Assembly: GCF_018982965.1 (NCBI RefSeq)
Contig: NZ_JACBYP010000030.1
Location: 1 to 64,000 of the forward strand
Source of the DNA: Streptomyces mayonensis
GTDB lineage: Bacteria; Actinomycetota; Actinomycetes; Streptomycetales; Streptomycetaceae
DNA: 64,000 nt
Direction: 5' to 3'
Shown: positions 1 through 9,195 of the stretch, piece after piece
Numbering within the stretch: the stretch's first letter is position 1
Layout of the letters: every line of letters begins with the position of its first letter
Notes under the pieces: model-generated
Database searches by the model: none
Seen by the model: the letters and a program-made list of their open reading frames with translations, nothing else
What the model was told of the DNA's origin: nothing
Program-made: the position numbers and the translations under genes

Positions 1-209
1 CGGCAGGACCCGTGTGCCGGGTCCTGCCGGGCCTGCCGCTCTTACGCGCCGGCCCCCGCCTCCGTGTACCCCCGCGCACCCCGTACGCCCGGCATGCGTC
101 GGTGTGCGCCCTGCGATGCGACGCGGGACCGCGCTCATCCTGTGAGGGCTGGCTGGGCCGGTCTCCCGGGGGAGGCCGGCGTCGTGCACCGGACCCTGCG
201 GAGCATTGT

Positions 210-1568
210 GTGAGTCCTGACGCGTTGATCGCCCACCTCGTGGGCGCGTCCGCTCTCGTCCTCGTCGCCGCGCACGCGGGCGGCGGACTGGCCCGGCGGC
301 TCGGGCAGCCCTACATCGTGGGTCAGCTGGCGGCGGGCATCGCCCTCGGCCCCTCCCTCCTCGGCGCGCTCGCCCCGCAGGCGTACGACGCCCTCTTCCC
401 GGCGGCGATCGGGCCGGCGCTGACCGGGTTCTCGCAGTTCGCCCTGGTGGTGTTCCTCTTCGCGGTGGGATACGAGCTGGACCTGAAGATCCTGGGCGAC
501 CGGGCGCGCGTGTCGGTCACGGTGGCACTGGCGTCGTTCGCGGTGCCGATGGCGGTGGGGTGCGGTGCCGCGCTGCTGTTCCGGGACACGCTGCGCGACC
601 TGGGCGGGGGCCGGGAGCTGTCACCCGCCGCGGTGGTGTTCGCGGGCATCGCCCTGTCGATAACCGCGGTGCCCGTCCTGACCGCGATCGTGCGGGAGAA
701 CAACCTCACCCGGACCGTGCCGGGCGTGGTGGCGGTCTCGGCGGCCGGGGTCCTCGACGCGGTGTGCTGGACGGTGCTCGCGGGGGCCATGCTCGACAGC
801 GGCGCGGACGAGGCGGCGCTGGAGTGGCCGTGGCGGGCGGCGCTCGCCGCCGGCTTCGTCACCGTGATGGCGCTGGCGGCCCGGCCGGTGCTGCGCGGGC
901 TGCTGTGGCGGACCCGGCTGGAGCCCTCGCTGCGGCTGGCGCTGCTCATCGGCTTCGCCCTCGGGTCCGCCTGGGTGACGCACCGGCTCGGGCTGCATGT
1001 GATCTTCGGGGCGCTGCTCGCCGGTCTGGTGACGCCGCGGGAGGAGAACGGCACGCTCGACCCGGACCTGCTGCGTCCGCTGCACGAGGTCGGCTCCCTG
1101 CTGCTGCCGTACTTCTTCGTGCTGTCCGGGCAGTCCGTGGCCCTGAACAGCCTGACCGGCACCGGATGGGTGGTGCTGCTGGCGGTGACGGTGCTGGCGG
1201 TGACGACGAAGATCGGCAGCGGGCTGGCGGCGGCCCGGCTCGGCGGGCTGGACCGGCACGACGCCCGCACGGTCGGCGTGCTGCTCAGCGCGCGGGGCCT
1301 GACCGAGCTGATCGCGCTGAACGCAGGCCTGGAGGCGGGGCTGGTCAGCGCCCCGCTCTACACGGTTCTGGTCTTCATGGCGCTCGCCACGACACTCCTG
1401 ACCCAGCCGCTCCTGGTGCTGACCCGCCGCCTGGCGGCACGCGACCGCCGCGCGGCACCGCTCCCCGCGGCGGCCGGGACGCCGTACGCCGCGGCGGAGG
1501 CGGTGCCGGGGGACCGGGCCGAGGCGGGTGAGGGGCAGGGCGGTGGCGAGCGGCCGGGGAAGGGATGA
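210..1568 (+). CDS. Cation:proton antiporter (CPA2 / Na+/H+ exchanger family)
   Basis: Integral membrane antiporter of about 452 residues that likely exchanges a monovalent cation (Na+ or K+) for protons. From residue 5 the protein is almost entirely hydrophobic helices (about 12) with the usual Na_H_Exchanger pattern: a glycine-rich N-terminal helix pair (GQPYIVGQLAAGIALGPSLL), a mid-protein helix containing LDAVCW, and a C-terminal LSARGLTELIALN segment typical of CPA2 members. I place the start at the GTG at 210, because the open frame further upstream (from 12) encodes Arg/Pro-rich sequence with no membrane character. The tail after about residue 415 is charged and low complexity. It is convergent with the LLM oxidoreductase. 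Substrate ion cannot be told from sequence. Confidence 0.85.
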   Translation: MSPDALIAHLVGASALVLVAAHAGGGLARRLGQPYIVGQLAAGIALGPSLLGALAPQAYDALFPAAIGPALTGFSQFALVVFLFAVGYELDLKILGDRARVSVTVALASFAVPMAVGCGAALLFRDTLRDLGGGRELSPAAVVFAGIALSITAVPVLTAIVRENNLTRTVPGVVAVSAAGVLDAVCWTVLAGAMLDSGADEAALEWPWRAALAAGFVTVMALAARPVLRGLLWRTRLEPSLRLALLIGFALGSAWVTHRLGLHVIFGALLAGLVTPREENGTLDPDLLRPLHEVGSLLLPYFFVLSGQSVALNSLTGTGWVVLLAVTVLAVTTKIGSGLAAARLGGLDRHDARTVGVLLSARGLTELIALNAGLEAGLVSAPLYTVLVFMALATTLLTQPLLVLTRRLAARDRRAAPLPAAAGTPYAAAEAVPGDRAEAGEGQGGGERPGKG

Positions 1569-1650
1569 GTGACGCAGGAGAGCGGCAGGGGCAGCAGCAG
1601 GCAGTAGGGGCGGTCGCAGGGGTACGGGACACGGGCACCGGGCACGTGAG

Positions 1651-1681
1651 AGGCCCCCCCGGGGGGGGGCTCCCCCGGGGG
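1651..1681. terminator. G/C-run hairpin between convergent genes
   Basis: A C7-G9 run followed by CTCCCCCGGGGG can fold into alternative very stable stems, and it sits in the gap between two convergent genes. There is no T-tract on either side, so bidirectional termination is inferred from position and stem strength only. Confidence 0.35.
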
Positions 1682-1706
1682 TTCGTGACGTCACGGTGGT
1701 GCGGCG

Positions 1707-2630
1707 TCAGGTCAGCTGCGACTGGACCTGGGACGAGATCAGCTCCAGGTGGTCCAGGTCGTCGAGGTCGAGGATCTGGAAGTAGATCCGCTGGGCGCCG
1801 GCCTCGGCGTAGCGGCCGATCTTCTCGACGACCTCCGCCGGGGAGCCCGCCAGGCCGTTGGCCTTCAGCTCCTCGACCTCGCGGCCGATGACGGCTGCGC
1901 GGCGGGCCACCTCGGCGTCGTCCTTGCCGACGCAGGCGACGAGGGCGTTGGAGTAGGTGAGGGCGCCGGCCGGGCGGCCGGCCTCCTCGGCGGCGGCCCG
2001 CACCCGGCCGAACTGGCGCTCGGTGTCCTCGAGGGAGGCGAAGGGCATGTTGAACTCGTCGGCGTACCGGCCGGCCAGCCGCGGGGTGCGGGTGGCGCCG
2101 TGGCCGCCGATGAGCACGGGCACCTTGGCCTGCGCGGGCTTGGGCAGCGCGGGCGACTCGGTGAGGTCGTAGAACTTCCCGTGGAAGTCGAAGGTCTTGC
2201 CGGTCTCGGTGGCCCACAGACCGGTGACGATCTGCAGCTGTTCCTCCAGGCGGCCGATCTTCTCCTTCGGGAAGGGGATGCCGTACGCCTTGTGCTCCTC
2301 CTCGAACCAGCCCGCGCCCAGGCCCAGTTCGATGCGGCCGCCCGACATCTGGTCGACCTGTGCGACCTGGATGGCGAGGACGCCGGGCAGCCGGAAGGTG
2401 CCGGCGGTCATCAGGGTGCCGAGGCGGATGCGCCGCGTCTCACGGGCGAGGCCGGCGAGGGTGATCCAGGCGTCGGTGGGGCCGGGCAGTCCGTCGGAGG
2501 AGCCCATGCGGAGGTAGTGGTCGCTGCGGAAGAAGGCGTCAAACCCGAGGTCCTCGGTGGCCTTGGCCACGGTGAGCAAGGTGTCGTAGGTGGCCCCCTG
2601 CTGGGGCTCGGTGAAGATGCGGAGATCCAT
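1707..2630 (-). CDS. LLM class F420-dependent oxidoreductase
   Basis: Luciferase-like monooxygenase fold enzyme of 307 residues, probably using coenzyme F420 as hydride carrier; substrate unknown. The protein opens MDLRIFTEPQQGATYD, then shows LGFDAFFRSDHYL, the RIRLGTLMTAGTFRLPGVLA strand-loop, and SGGRIELGLGAGWFEEEH, all hallmark LLM/F420 motifs in the expected order and at full family length. ATG 2630 is chosen because GGATGGAGAC lies directly upstream; an in-frame start 30 codons earlier gives Arg/Ala-rich filler. It stands alone, convergent with the antiporter. Confidence 0.88.
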   Translation of the reverse strand: MDLRIFTEPQQGATYDTLLTVAKATEDLGFDAFFRSDHYLRMGSSDGLPGPTDAWITLAGLARETRRIRLGTLMTAGTFRLPGVLAIQVAQVDQMSGGRIELGLGAGWFEEEHKAYGIPFPKEKIGRLEEQLQIVTGLWATETGKTFDFHGKFYDLTESPALPKPAQAKVPVLIGGHGATRTPRLAGRYADEFNMPFASLEDTERQFGRVRAAAEEAGRPAGALTYSNALVACVGKDDAEVARRAAVIGREVEELKANGLAGSPAEVVEKIGRYAEAGAQRIYFQILDLDDLDHLELISSQVQSQLT

Positions 2631-2790
2631 GTCTCCATCCTGCCTGCTCGCCGCGGGTGCACCGCACCTCCCGGCCGCGCGCGCCGTGCCCTGCCGTGCC
2701 GCGGTGGCGTCAGGTCGCACCGTGCCGCGCGGGGCGCATACGGGAGCGGTCGGCGGGGCGTGCGAGCGGCCGGGGCCGGCGCGGGGCGGG

Positions 2791-3261
2791 TCAGCCCGCC
2801 GCCCGCTGCGGTAACAGTGCCTCGCGGTCGGCCAGTCTGCGCAGCATCTCCATGACCCGGTCCCGCGACTCGTCCGCGGCGTCGATGGCCTCCATGCACT
2901 GCCAGTACGTGGCCTCGTCGTCGGCGGCGCAGGCGACTCCCACCAGGGCTATGCCGGTCTCGCCCAGCAGGGTGCCGAGGCGCATCAGCGCCTGGCGGGC
3001 GTCACCCAGTTCGGTGAGCTGGGCCGCGCGCAGCTCGTCCGGGCCCAGCTCGGGCGTGTGCAGCACTCCGCAGCCGCGGCCCGCCAGCTCGGTCAGTCCG
3101 ATGGCCTCGCCGCGCAGTTCGGGAGGTCCGTGGACGGCCAGCCGGCTGCCGATCGCCTGTGCCAGGGCCTGCACCTGCCACACCTCCACCAGGATGTCCG
3201 GCACCCGGCCGCCGGCGGCCAGGGCGCGCCCACTCGTCACGATGAGCCGAACAGCGTCCAT
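2791..3261 (-). CDS. DUF6099-like conserved actinomycete protein
   Basis: Protein of 156 residues with no recognisable catalytic motif. It is Ala/Leu-rich and probably mostly helical (MDAVRLIVTSGRALAAGG, VEVWQVQALAQAIGSRLA, MRLGTLLGETGIALVGVA, AIDAADESRDRVMEML). I recognise it as similar to the Streptomyces family annotated DUF6099; no function is known to me. No membrane segment or signal peptide. It follows the AAA/MazG pair on the same strand after a gap of about 200 bases, so it probably has its own promoter. Confidence 0.6.
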   Translation of the reverse strand: MDAVRLIVTSGRALAAGGRVPDILVEVWQVQALAQAIGSRLAVHGPPELRGEAIGLTELAGRGCGVLHTPELGPDELRAAQLTELGDARQALMRLGTLLGETGIALVGVACAADDEATYWQCMEAIDAADESRDRVMEMLRRLADREALLPQRAAG

Positions 3262-3464
3262 GCGCTGCCCCCGTCTGTTTCCGACGCGCTTGCGGCGCGT
3301 CCGCCCGAACTCCGTTGTCCACTACCCAGAGTGAAGGTGTGTGGTGCGAAAAGCTAGAGGAAGGCGGAAATTATCGGACACCAGATTCACTTCGCCCCGC
3401 GCAGCGACTGCGGAGAGTGATAACGGAGTCTTCGGCTCCTCAGTCGCCGGTCGTCTTCGGCCCC

Positions 3465-3833
3465 TCAGCCGCGGGGGCGCTCGCGCTGCTCGGCCTCCTT
3501 TTCGTCCGGCACGGGGAACCTGGACTCGTTCCGCTCGATCTTCGCCTCCAGGGCGGCCAGCGGGTCGACCCCGAGCACCTCGCAGAACTGGAGGAGGTAC
3601 GCCATGACGTCGGCGACCTCGTCGCGGACGCGGTGCGCGGTACCGGGGTCGTCCATGACCCGGGCCGACTGCTCGGGCGTCAGCCACTGGAAGATCTCGA
3701 CGAGTTCGCCCGCCTCGACACTCAGCGCGGCGGCGAGGTTCTTGGGCGTGTGGTACGGCTGCCAGTTCCGCACGGCGGCGAACTCGGCCAGTCTGTGCTG
3801 CAGGGCCGCGAGGCCGGGTGAGTGATCGGTCAC
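3465..3833 (-). CDS. MazG-like nucleotide pyrophosphohydrolase
   Basis: Small all-alpha NTP pyrophosphohydrolase of 122 residues (MazG / dCTPase-like superfamily), expected to split a nucleoside triphosphate to the monophosphate plus pyrophosphate. The Mg-binding signature is visible: EAGELVEIFQWL (EXXE) around residues 44-55 and DEVADVMAYLLQF (EXXD-type) around residues 72-84. NWQPYHTPKNLAAALSVEAGEL is typical of the MazG-like subfamily in Streptomyces. The GTG start overlaps the stop of the upstream AAA ATPase by four bases (GTGA), so the two are translationally coupled. The natural substrate is not predictable. Confidence 0.8.
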   Translation of the reverse strand: MTDHSPGLAALQHRLAEFAAVRNWQPYHTPKNLAAALSVEAGELVEIFQWLTPEQSARVMDDPGTAHRVRDEVADVMAYLLQFCEVLGVDPLAALEAKIERNESRFPVPDEKEAEQRERPRG

Positions 3834-4993
3834 GCGTTCAGGTGTACCACCGTGACACCGTCCCGCCCCGCCGCCCAGGAGCTGTCGCCGACGCTCCCGA
3901 CGAGGCGGATGTGGCCGCGGTCGCACATCCGCGCGGCGAGGTCCAGGAGTTCGGCGCGCTGGCGCACGTCGAGGCCGCGGTCGAAGCCGTCGGCGAGGAC
4001 GGTGAGCGTCCGCAGCCCGGCGGGCACCTCGCCGGCCGGGTCGGCCCCCAGCACCCCGGGACCGGTCAACAGCACCAGCGCGAGGGCGAGGTGGCGCAGT
4101 TCGCCGTAGCCGAGCCGGGCGAGCCCGGTGCGGACGCCGTCGCCCCGGTCGAGGAGCACGCGGACGACGCCACCGACGACCGGTTCGGCCAGCACGTCCA
4201 CGACCGGGCCCGCACAGCCCGCGCGGACCGCCGCGACGAACTGCGCGTGCCGGCGGGCGCACTCGGCGCGGGTGCGCCACAGCACGTCGGCGAGGTTGTC
4301 GCAGCCGCCGAGCAGCGGGCCGGACCCGGTGGGCACCGGCTCCCGCATCCGGCCGGGCCGCGGATCGCAGGCGAAGACGGAGCGCAGCGCGACCACCATC
4401 TGCTCGGCCGCCGCCAGCACCCTGCGCTGCCCGTCCGTCTTGCCGGCCACCCTGAGCGGCAGCAGCGGCGTGCCGAGCCGGTCGTCCGGGAGCGGGGCGC
4501 GGGTCACGGGCGCCGGACCGGCGGTGTGCCAGGCCGCCTGCACGGCTCGGCGGCCGGGGTCGCGCAGGGCCGTCTCCAGCAGCACGACGCCGTCGGCCGT
4601 CAGCCGCTCCCCCACGACGCGCAGCTCGGGCTCCGCCTGCACGGCCACGTCGAGGTGGACCGGGCCCTCGGCGCCGTCCGCCGTGCAGCCGATGCGGAAG
4701 CCCCGGCGGTGCTGGGCGTCGGGCCTGGCCCGCTCGGGCACGCAGGCGGCCGGATCGGCGAACACGGCGCCCAGTTCCGCGCCGCCGCCGAGCCGGGCCA
4801 GCGCGTCGTACGCCCGCAGCGCGCTGGTCTTGCCGCTGCCGCTCGGCCCGGCGAGCAGGGTGAGCGGCCCGAGCGGCAGCACCACGCGCCGGTGCCCGGC
4901 GTAGGCGGACAGCCGCAGCTCCGTGACCCGGGGCCGGTCCGGGAGCGGTGGGAGGGACGCCGTCGACGCGGGTGACGCAGGTGACGCTGCCAT
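3830..4993 (-). CDS. AAA family ATPase (SMC/RecF-like P-loop protein)
   Basis: P-loop ATPase of about 387 residues. Walker A is clear near the N-terminus (LLAGPSGSGKTSALRAYDAL), directly after a VTELRLSAYAGHRRVVLPLGPLTLL strand set of the SMC/RecF/OLD-type head. Near the C-terminus GYGELRHLALALVLL resembles an ABC-type signature, and LTVLADGFDRGLD takes the Walker B position, where the usual DEPE is replaced by a weaker ADG. The central part is Ala/Arg-rich without obvious coiled coil. ATG 4993 is used; a GTG at 5017 is possible and neither has a good ribosome site. It is coupled to the MazG-like gene. Role unknown; the pair appears housekeeping by location. Confidence 0.7.
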   Translation of the reverse strand: MAASPASPASTASLPPLPDRPRVTELRLSAYAGHRRVVLPLGPLTLLAGPSGSGKTSALRAYDALARLGGGAELGAVFADPAACVPERARPDAQHRRGFRIGCTADGAEGPVHLDVAVQAEPELRVVGERLTADGVVLLETALRDPGRRAVQAAWHTAGPAPVTRAPLPDDRLGTPLLPLRVAGKTDGQRRVLAAAEQMVVALRSVFACDPRPGRMREPVPTGSGPLLGGCDNLADVLWRTRAECARRHAQFVAAVRAGCAGPVVDVLAEPVVGGVVRVLLDRGDGVRTGLARLGYGELRHLALALVLLTGPGVLGADPAGEVPAGLRTLTVLADGFDRGLDVRQRAELLDLAARMCDRGHIRLVGSVGDSSWAAGRDGVTVVHLNA

Positions 4994-5085
4994 ATGCGGA
5001 CGGTAGGGCCCCGCCACGCGGCGAACCGTTACGCCCGGACGGCGTTCCTACGATCGGGGGACCGTGCCGCCACAACCGTGCGGGA

Positions 5086-5151
5086 CCTCACACTCCGGGC
5101 GCCGTGACCTCATACTCCGGGCGCGGTGACCTCACACTCCGGGCGCGGTGA
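5086..5151. repeat. Three tandem 22-bp units at the 3' end of the SepF gene
   Basis: Three near-identical 22-base units (5086-5107, 5108-5129, 5130-5151), each reading CCTCA-C/T-ACTCCGGGCG-C/G-GTGA on the + strand. The last unit contains the stop codon and final codons of the SepF paralog, so the array duplicates the gene terminus outward into the intergenic space. Only two positions vary, indicating recent duplication. Confidence 0.85.
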
Positions 5152-5527
5152 CCGCGCCCTCCCCCATCAGTCCGTTCACCTCGGTGCCGGCCGGGGTGAG
5201 CAGGAAGACGTTGCGGTCGACCCGGTGCATCCCGCTGGCCAGTCCGAAGACGACGCCCGTGCTGAAGTCCAGGACCCGCTTGGCGACCTCGCCCTCGGCA
5301 CTGGTCAGGTCCAGGAGGACGGGGATGCCCGACATCAGGGTCTCGGCGACCTCGCGCGCGTCCGCGAACACGTTGACCCGCAGGACCACGAAACGGCGGC
5401 GGCGCTCGGTCTCCGCCTCCGGCATAGCCCGGTGGTCGATCGCGGAGGGCCACGCGTCGCGTCCGCGCAAGGGAACGACCTGGGCGAGCCCTTCCCACTG
5501 TTCATCGGTGACGTCGTGGCTGTTCAC
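5132..5527 (-). CDS. sepF: SepF-family cell division protein paralog
   Basis: SepF-type protein of 131 residues. SepF tethers FtsZ to the membrane during septation. The conserved core is present: RRRFVVLRVNVFADAREVAETLMSGIPVLLDLTSAEGEVAKRVLDFSTGVVFGLASGMHRVDRNVFLLTPAG, matching the DUF552 fold (strand, helix, IPVLLDL strand, RVLDF helix, G-rich dimer contact). The N-terminal amphipathic membrane-targeting helix of classical SepF is not obvious; the N-terminus is short and acidic (NSHDVTDEQWEGL). GTG 5527 is preceded by GGGGGGAG. It is not in a division gene cluster, so it is likely one of the extra SepF paralogs known in Streptomyces. The 3' end lies in a 22-bp tandem repeat. Confidence 0.85.
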   Translation of the reverse strand: MNSHDVTDEQWEGLAQVVPLRGRDAWPSAIDHRAMPEAETERRRRFVVLRVNVFADAREVAETLMSGIPVLLDLTSAEGEVAKRVLDFSTGVVFGLASGMHRVDRNVFLLTPAGTEVNGLMGEGAVTAPGV

Positions 5528-5762
5528 CGGCTCCCCCCGATTCCACTCGCCTTCATTGCGTGCACCAGCCAATTCTTACGCCAAGTCACCCGTTCGGCCC
5601 AACAGCGACACGGGCGGCGACGCTCCGTGCCCGGTGATTGCACCACGGCCCGCGGGGTACTCAGCGACGGCCGCCGCGCCCCGAGGGTGCCTCGCCGCGC
5701 CGACACGCTCGCGTGCGCCGCCCCGGCCACGAAGGCGCCGACCCACGACGGATGGAGAGTCC

Positions 5763-8700
5763 ATGGCCGCCCTCGACCTCCCCGAGCCCGTCACGCGCGA
5801 CGGCGCGGGACCGCCCGTCGACACCGAATCGCTCCAGGGTGCCCTGCGCGAGCGGGTGGACGGCGAGGTCCGTTTTGACGCCGGGACCCGGGCCGCCTAC
5901 TCCACGGACGCGTCCAACTTCCGGCAGACGCCCCTGGGCGTGGTCGTCCCGCGCACCCCGGAGGCCGGGGTGGAGGCGGTGGCCGTGGCCCGGGAGTTCG
6001 GGGCGCCGGTGCTCTCGCGCGGCGGCGGGACGAGCCTGGCCGGGCAGTGCACCAACGCCGGTGTGGTCGTCGACTGGTCGAAGTACTGCACCCGCGTGGA
6101 GTCGGTGGACCCCGGCGCCCGTACCTGTGTCGTGCAGCCGGGCATCGTCCTCGACGACCTGAACCGGCAACTCGCGCCGTACGGCCTGCGGTACGGGCCC
6201 GAGCCCGCCACGCACCCCAACTGCACGATCGGCGGCATGATCGGCAACAACTCCTGCGGCGCCACCGCGCAGGCGCACGGCAAGGTCGTCGACAACATCG
6301 CCCGCCTGGAGGTGCTGCTCTACGACGGCACCCGGTTCTGGTGCGGGGAGACCAGCGACGAGGAGTACGCGGAGATCGAGCGGCAGGGCGACCTGCGGGC
6401 GACCGTCTACCGGCGGCTGCGCGCCCTGCGCGACACCTACGCGGACGAGATCAGGCGCCGCTTCCCGAGCGTGCCGCGCCGGGTCTCGGGCTACAACCTG
6501 GACTCGCTGCTCCCGGAGTACGGCTTCGACGTGGCCGGACTGCTGGTGGGCAGCGAGTCGACGCTGGTCACGGTGGTGCGGGCGGAACTGGAACTGGTTC
6601 CGGTGGTGAAGGAACGCTGCCTGGTGGTGCTGGGCTTCGACAGCATCGACCGGGCCGCCGACGCGGTGCCCGACATCCTGCCGCACGAGCCGATCGCGCT
6701 GGAGGGGGTCGACGCCCGGCTGGTCCGCGACGAGCGGATCAAGCACCTCAACCCCGAGGCGCTGGCCGAGATGCCGGAGGGCGACGCCTACCTCATGGTG
6801 CAGTTCGGCGGCGACACCGTCGGGGAGGCCGACGCGCGGGCCCACCGGCTCCTTGAGGCGGTGCACCGCTCGGAGCACGACGCCGACTGCGCGTTCCTGG
6901 ACGACCCGGCGCACGAACAGGACCTGTGGCAGGTCCGCGAGGCCGGTCTCGGGGCCACCGCGCACGTGCCGGGCAGGCCCGACACCTTCGAGGGCTGGGA
7001 GGACTCGGCGGTCGCTCCGGAGAAGCTGGGCGACTACCTGCGCCGGCTGCGCGCGCTGTTCGAGGAGTTCGGGTACCTCAGCGACACCGGGCCCAGCCTG
7101 TACGGGCACTTCGGGCAGGGCTGTGTGCACACCCGGATCCCGTTCGGTCTGTACACGGCCGACGGGGTGGCGGCGTACCGGAGGTTCATGGAGCGGGCCG
7201 CCGACCTCGTCGTCGAGTTCGGCGGCTCGCTGTCCGGGGAGCACGGGGACGGGCAGAGCCGGGGCGAGCTGCTGCCGCGGATGTTCGGCGAGGAGCTCGT
7301 CGGGGCGTTCGCGCGGCTGAAGTCCGTCTTCGACCCGCTGAACCGGATGAACCCGGGAAAGGTGATCGAGCCGTACGGCGTCGACGAGGAACCGTACGGA
7401 CTCGACGACAACCTGCGCCTGGGCGGTGACTGGGCCCCGTACGAGCCGCGCGACCTGCACTTCAAGTTCCCGCACGACGGAGGGTCGTTCGCCAAGGCGG
7501 CCAACCGCTGCGTCGGTGTCGGCAAGTGCCGCCAGCACACCAGCGACGGCACCGTGATGTGTCCGTCGTACCAGGTGACGCGGGAGGAGGAGCACTCGAC
7601 GCGGGGCCGGGCGCGGCTGCTGTTCGAGATGCTCGACGGGCACGGCGACGCCGCGGTGCGGGACGGCTGGCGCTCGGAGGCCGTCAAGGCCGCGCTCGAC
7701 CTGTGCCTGGCCTGCAAGGGGTGCAAGCGGGACTGTCCGGCGGACGTGGACATGGCCTCGTACAAGGCGGAGTTCCTCACCCACCACTACGCCGGGCGGC
7801 CGTGGCGCAGGCCGCGCTCGGACTGGTCGATGGGCTGGCTGCCCGCGCTGGCACAGGTCGTGGGGCGCACCCGGCTCGGGCCCGTGGTCAACGCGCTCAC
7901 CCACGCCCCGCTGCTGTCGGGGGCCGCCCGGCTGGTGGCGGGGGTGGCGGACCGGGAGGTGCCGCTGTTCGCGGAGGAGACCTTCGAGCAGTGGTTCGCG
8001 GGCCGGGAGCCGGAGGGCGACGGGCGGCGCGGCACCGTACTGCTGTGGCCGGACACGTTCACCAACCACTTCCACCCGCACATCGGCCGGGCGGCGGTAC
8101 GGGTCCTGGAGCAGGCGGGCTGGCGGGTGGCGCTGCCCCAGGAGCCGCTGTGCTGCGGGCTGACCTGGATCTCCACCGGCCAGCTCGGCACGGCGGAGAG
8201 GGTCCTCAGCCGTACGGTGCGGGGCCTCGCCGACCACGTGCGGTCGGGCGGCCTGGTGGTGGCGCTGGAACCGAGCTGCGCGGCGGTGTTCCGGGCGGAC
8301 GCGGCCGAACTGTTCCCGGGCGACCAGGACGTGCTGCGGCTGTCCGGGCAGACGGTGACGCTCTCGGAGCTGCTCACGGAGCACTCCCCCGGCTACGAGC
8401 CGCCGCGGGTGCCCGAGCGTTCCGCACGGGCGCTGGCCCAGGTGCACTGCCACCAGCACGCGGTGCTCGGCTGGGACGCCGACCGGGAGCTGCTGCGCCG
8501 GGCCGGGGTGGACGCGGAACGGCTGGACTCCGGCTGCTGCGGGCTGGCCGGCAACTTCGGTTTTGAGCGCGGTCACCTGGACGTCAGCGAGGCGTGTGCG
8601 GAGCGGGTGCTGCTGCCGCGGCTGCGCGGGGAGGACGAGGCGACCGTCGTCCTCGCGGACGGCTTCAGCTGCCGCACCCAGATCCGCGAGTTCGACAGCG

Positions 8701-8888
8701 GCGGCCACGAGGGCGTCCACCTCGCGGAGTTGCTGGCGTCGGCGCTGCCCCGTTCCGCGGGCGACCCCGACGGCGCCCGGGCGCCGGGACGCGGGGCGAA
8801 GGCACTCGCCCTGGCGGGCACGGGCCTGGCCGCCGCGGGTACGGCGGCGGCCCTGGCCCGGGGGCTGCGCGGCCGACGGAGGCGGTGA
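5763..8888 (+). CDS. FAD-binding and Fe-S cluster dehydrogenase (D-lactate/2-hydroxyacid dehydrogenase type)
   Basis: Fusion flavoprotein of 1041 residues expected to oxidise a D-2-hydroxy acid such as D-lactate and pass electrons through Fe-S clusters. N-terminal PCMH-type FAD domain (VLSRGGGTSLAGQC, NCTIGGMIGNNSCGATAQAHGK), then FAD-oxidase C domain (SLYGHFGQGCVHTRIPF, SGEHGDGQSRGELL). Two cysteine clusters follow at about residues 583-600 (CVGVGKCRQ...MCPSYQ) and 650-660 (CLACKGCKRDC). Two CCG motifs come near residues 797 (CCGLTWIS) and 924 (CCGLAGNFGFE) in heterodisulfide-reductase-like domains. The last 30 residues form a short Ala/Gly/Leu segment plus an Arg tail, possibly a membrane anchor. 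ATG 5763 has GGATGGAGAG upstream. It is divergent from the SepF paralog. Confidence 0.88.
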   Translation: MAALDLPEPVTRDGAGPPVDTESLQGALRERVDGEVRFDAGTRAAYSTDASNFRQTPLGVVVPRTPEAGVEAVAVAREFGAPVLSRGGGTSLAGQCTNAGVVVDWSKYCTRVESVDPGARTCVVQPGIVLDDLNRQLAPYGLRYGPEPATHPNCTIGGMIGNNSCGATAQAHGKVVDNIARLEVLLYDGTRFWCGETSDEEYAEIERQGDLRATVYRRLRALRDTYADEIRRRFPSVPRRVSGYNLDSLLPEYGFDVAGLLVGSESTLVTVVRAELELVPVVKERCLVVLGFDSIDRAADAVPDILPHEPIALEGVDARLVRDERIKHLNPEALAEMPEGDAYLMVQFGGDTVGEADARAHRLLEAVHRSEHDADCAFLDDPAHEQDLWQVREAGLGATAHVPGRPDTFEGWEDSAVAPEKLGDYLRRLRALFEEFGYLSDTGPSLYGHFGQGCVHTRIPFGLYTADGVAAYRRFMERAADLVVEFGGSLSGEHGDGQSRGELLPRMFGEELVGAFARLKSVFDPLNRMNPGKVIEPYGVDEEPYGLDDNLRLGGDWAPYEPRDLHFKFPHDGGSFAKAANRCVGVGKCRQHTSDGTVMCPSYQVTREEEHSTRGRARLLFEMLDGHGDAAVRDGWRSEAVKAALDLCLACKGCKRDCPADVDMASYKAEFLTHHYAGRPWRRPRSDWSMGWLPALAQVVGRTRLGPVVNALTHAPLLSGAARLVAGVADREVPLFAEETFEQWFAGREPEGDGRRGTVLLWPDTFTNHFHPHIGRAAVRVLEQAGWRVALPQEPLCCGLTWISTGQLGTAERVLSRTVRGLADHVRSGGLVVALEPSCAAVFRADAAELFPGDQDVLRLSGQTVTLSELLTEHSPGYEPPRVPERSARALAQVHCHQHAVLGWDADRELLRRAGVDAERLDSGCCGLAGNFGFERGHLDVSEACAERVLLPRLRGEDEATVVLADGFSCRTQIREFDSGGHEGVHLAELLASALPRSAGDPDGARAPGRGAKALALAGTGLAAAGTAAALARGLRGRRRR

Positions 8889-9058
8889 GAGGGGGCCTCC
8901 GCGACGCCCGCCCGGGTCCCGCCCGCTCGGGGCCCGCCCGCCCAGGGCCCGCCCGCCGGGTGCCCTTCCGCGAGGGCGGTGCGCGGGCGCCGGCCCGGGG
9001 GCCCTTCGCGCGGACGGCACGCGGACAGCACTCGGGGCGGCAGCCCGAGAACCCTCCA

Positions 9059-9146
9059 CCCGGACAGCACGCGGGCGGCACCCGGACGGCACGCGGGCGG
9101 CACCCGGACGGCACGCAGGCGGCACCCGGACGGCACGCAGGCGGCA
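9059..9146. repeat. Four tandem 22-bp GC-rich units
   Basis: Four consecutive 22-base units at 9059, 9081, 9103 and 9125 (CCCGGACGGCACGC-G/A-GGCGGCA pattern with two variable positions), in the 530-base gene-free stretch between the FAD/Fe-S gene and the small membrane protein. Open frames through it are low-complexity Arg/Pro/Ala and I do not call a gene. Confidence 0.85.
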
Positions 9147-9195
9147 CCCGAACGCCGGCCCCGGCGCGAACGCCGGTGCGCGTCCGTCGCGGCGA

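Noticed and set aside
5661..9125. 1154-codon open frame on the - strand
   Set aside because: Antisense to the FAD/Fe-S dehydrogenase, whose motifs are complete; the frame is Arg/Gly/Pro filler typical of high-GC antisense frames.
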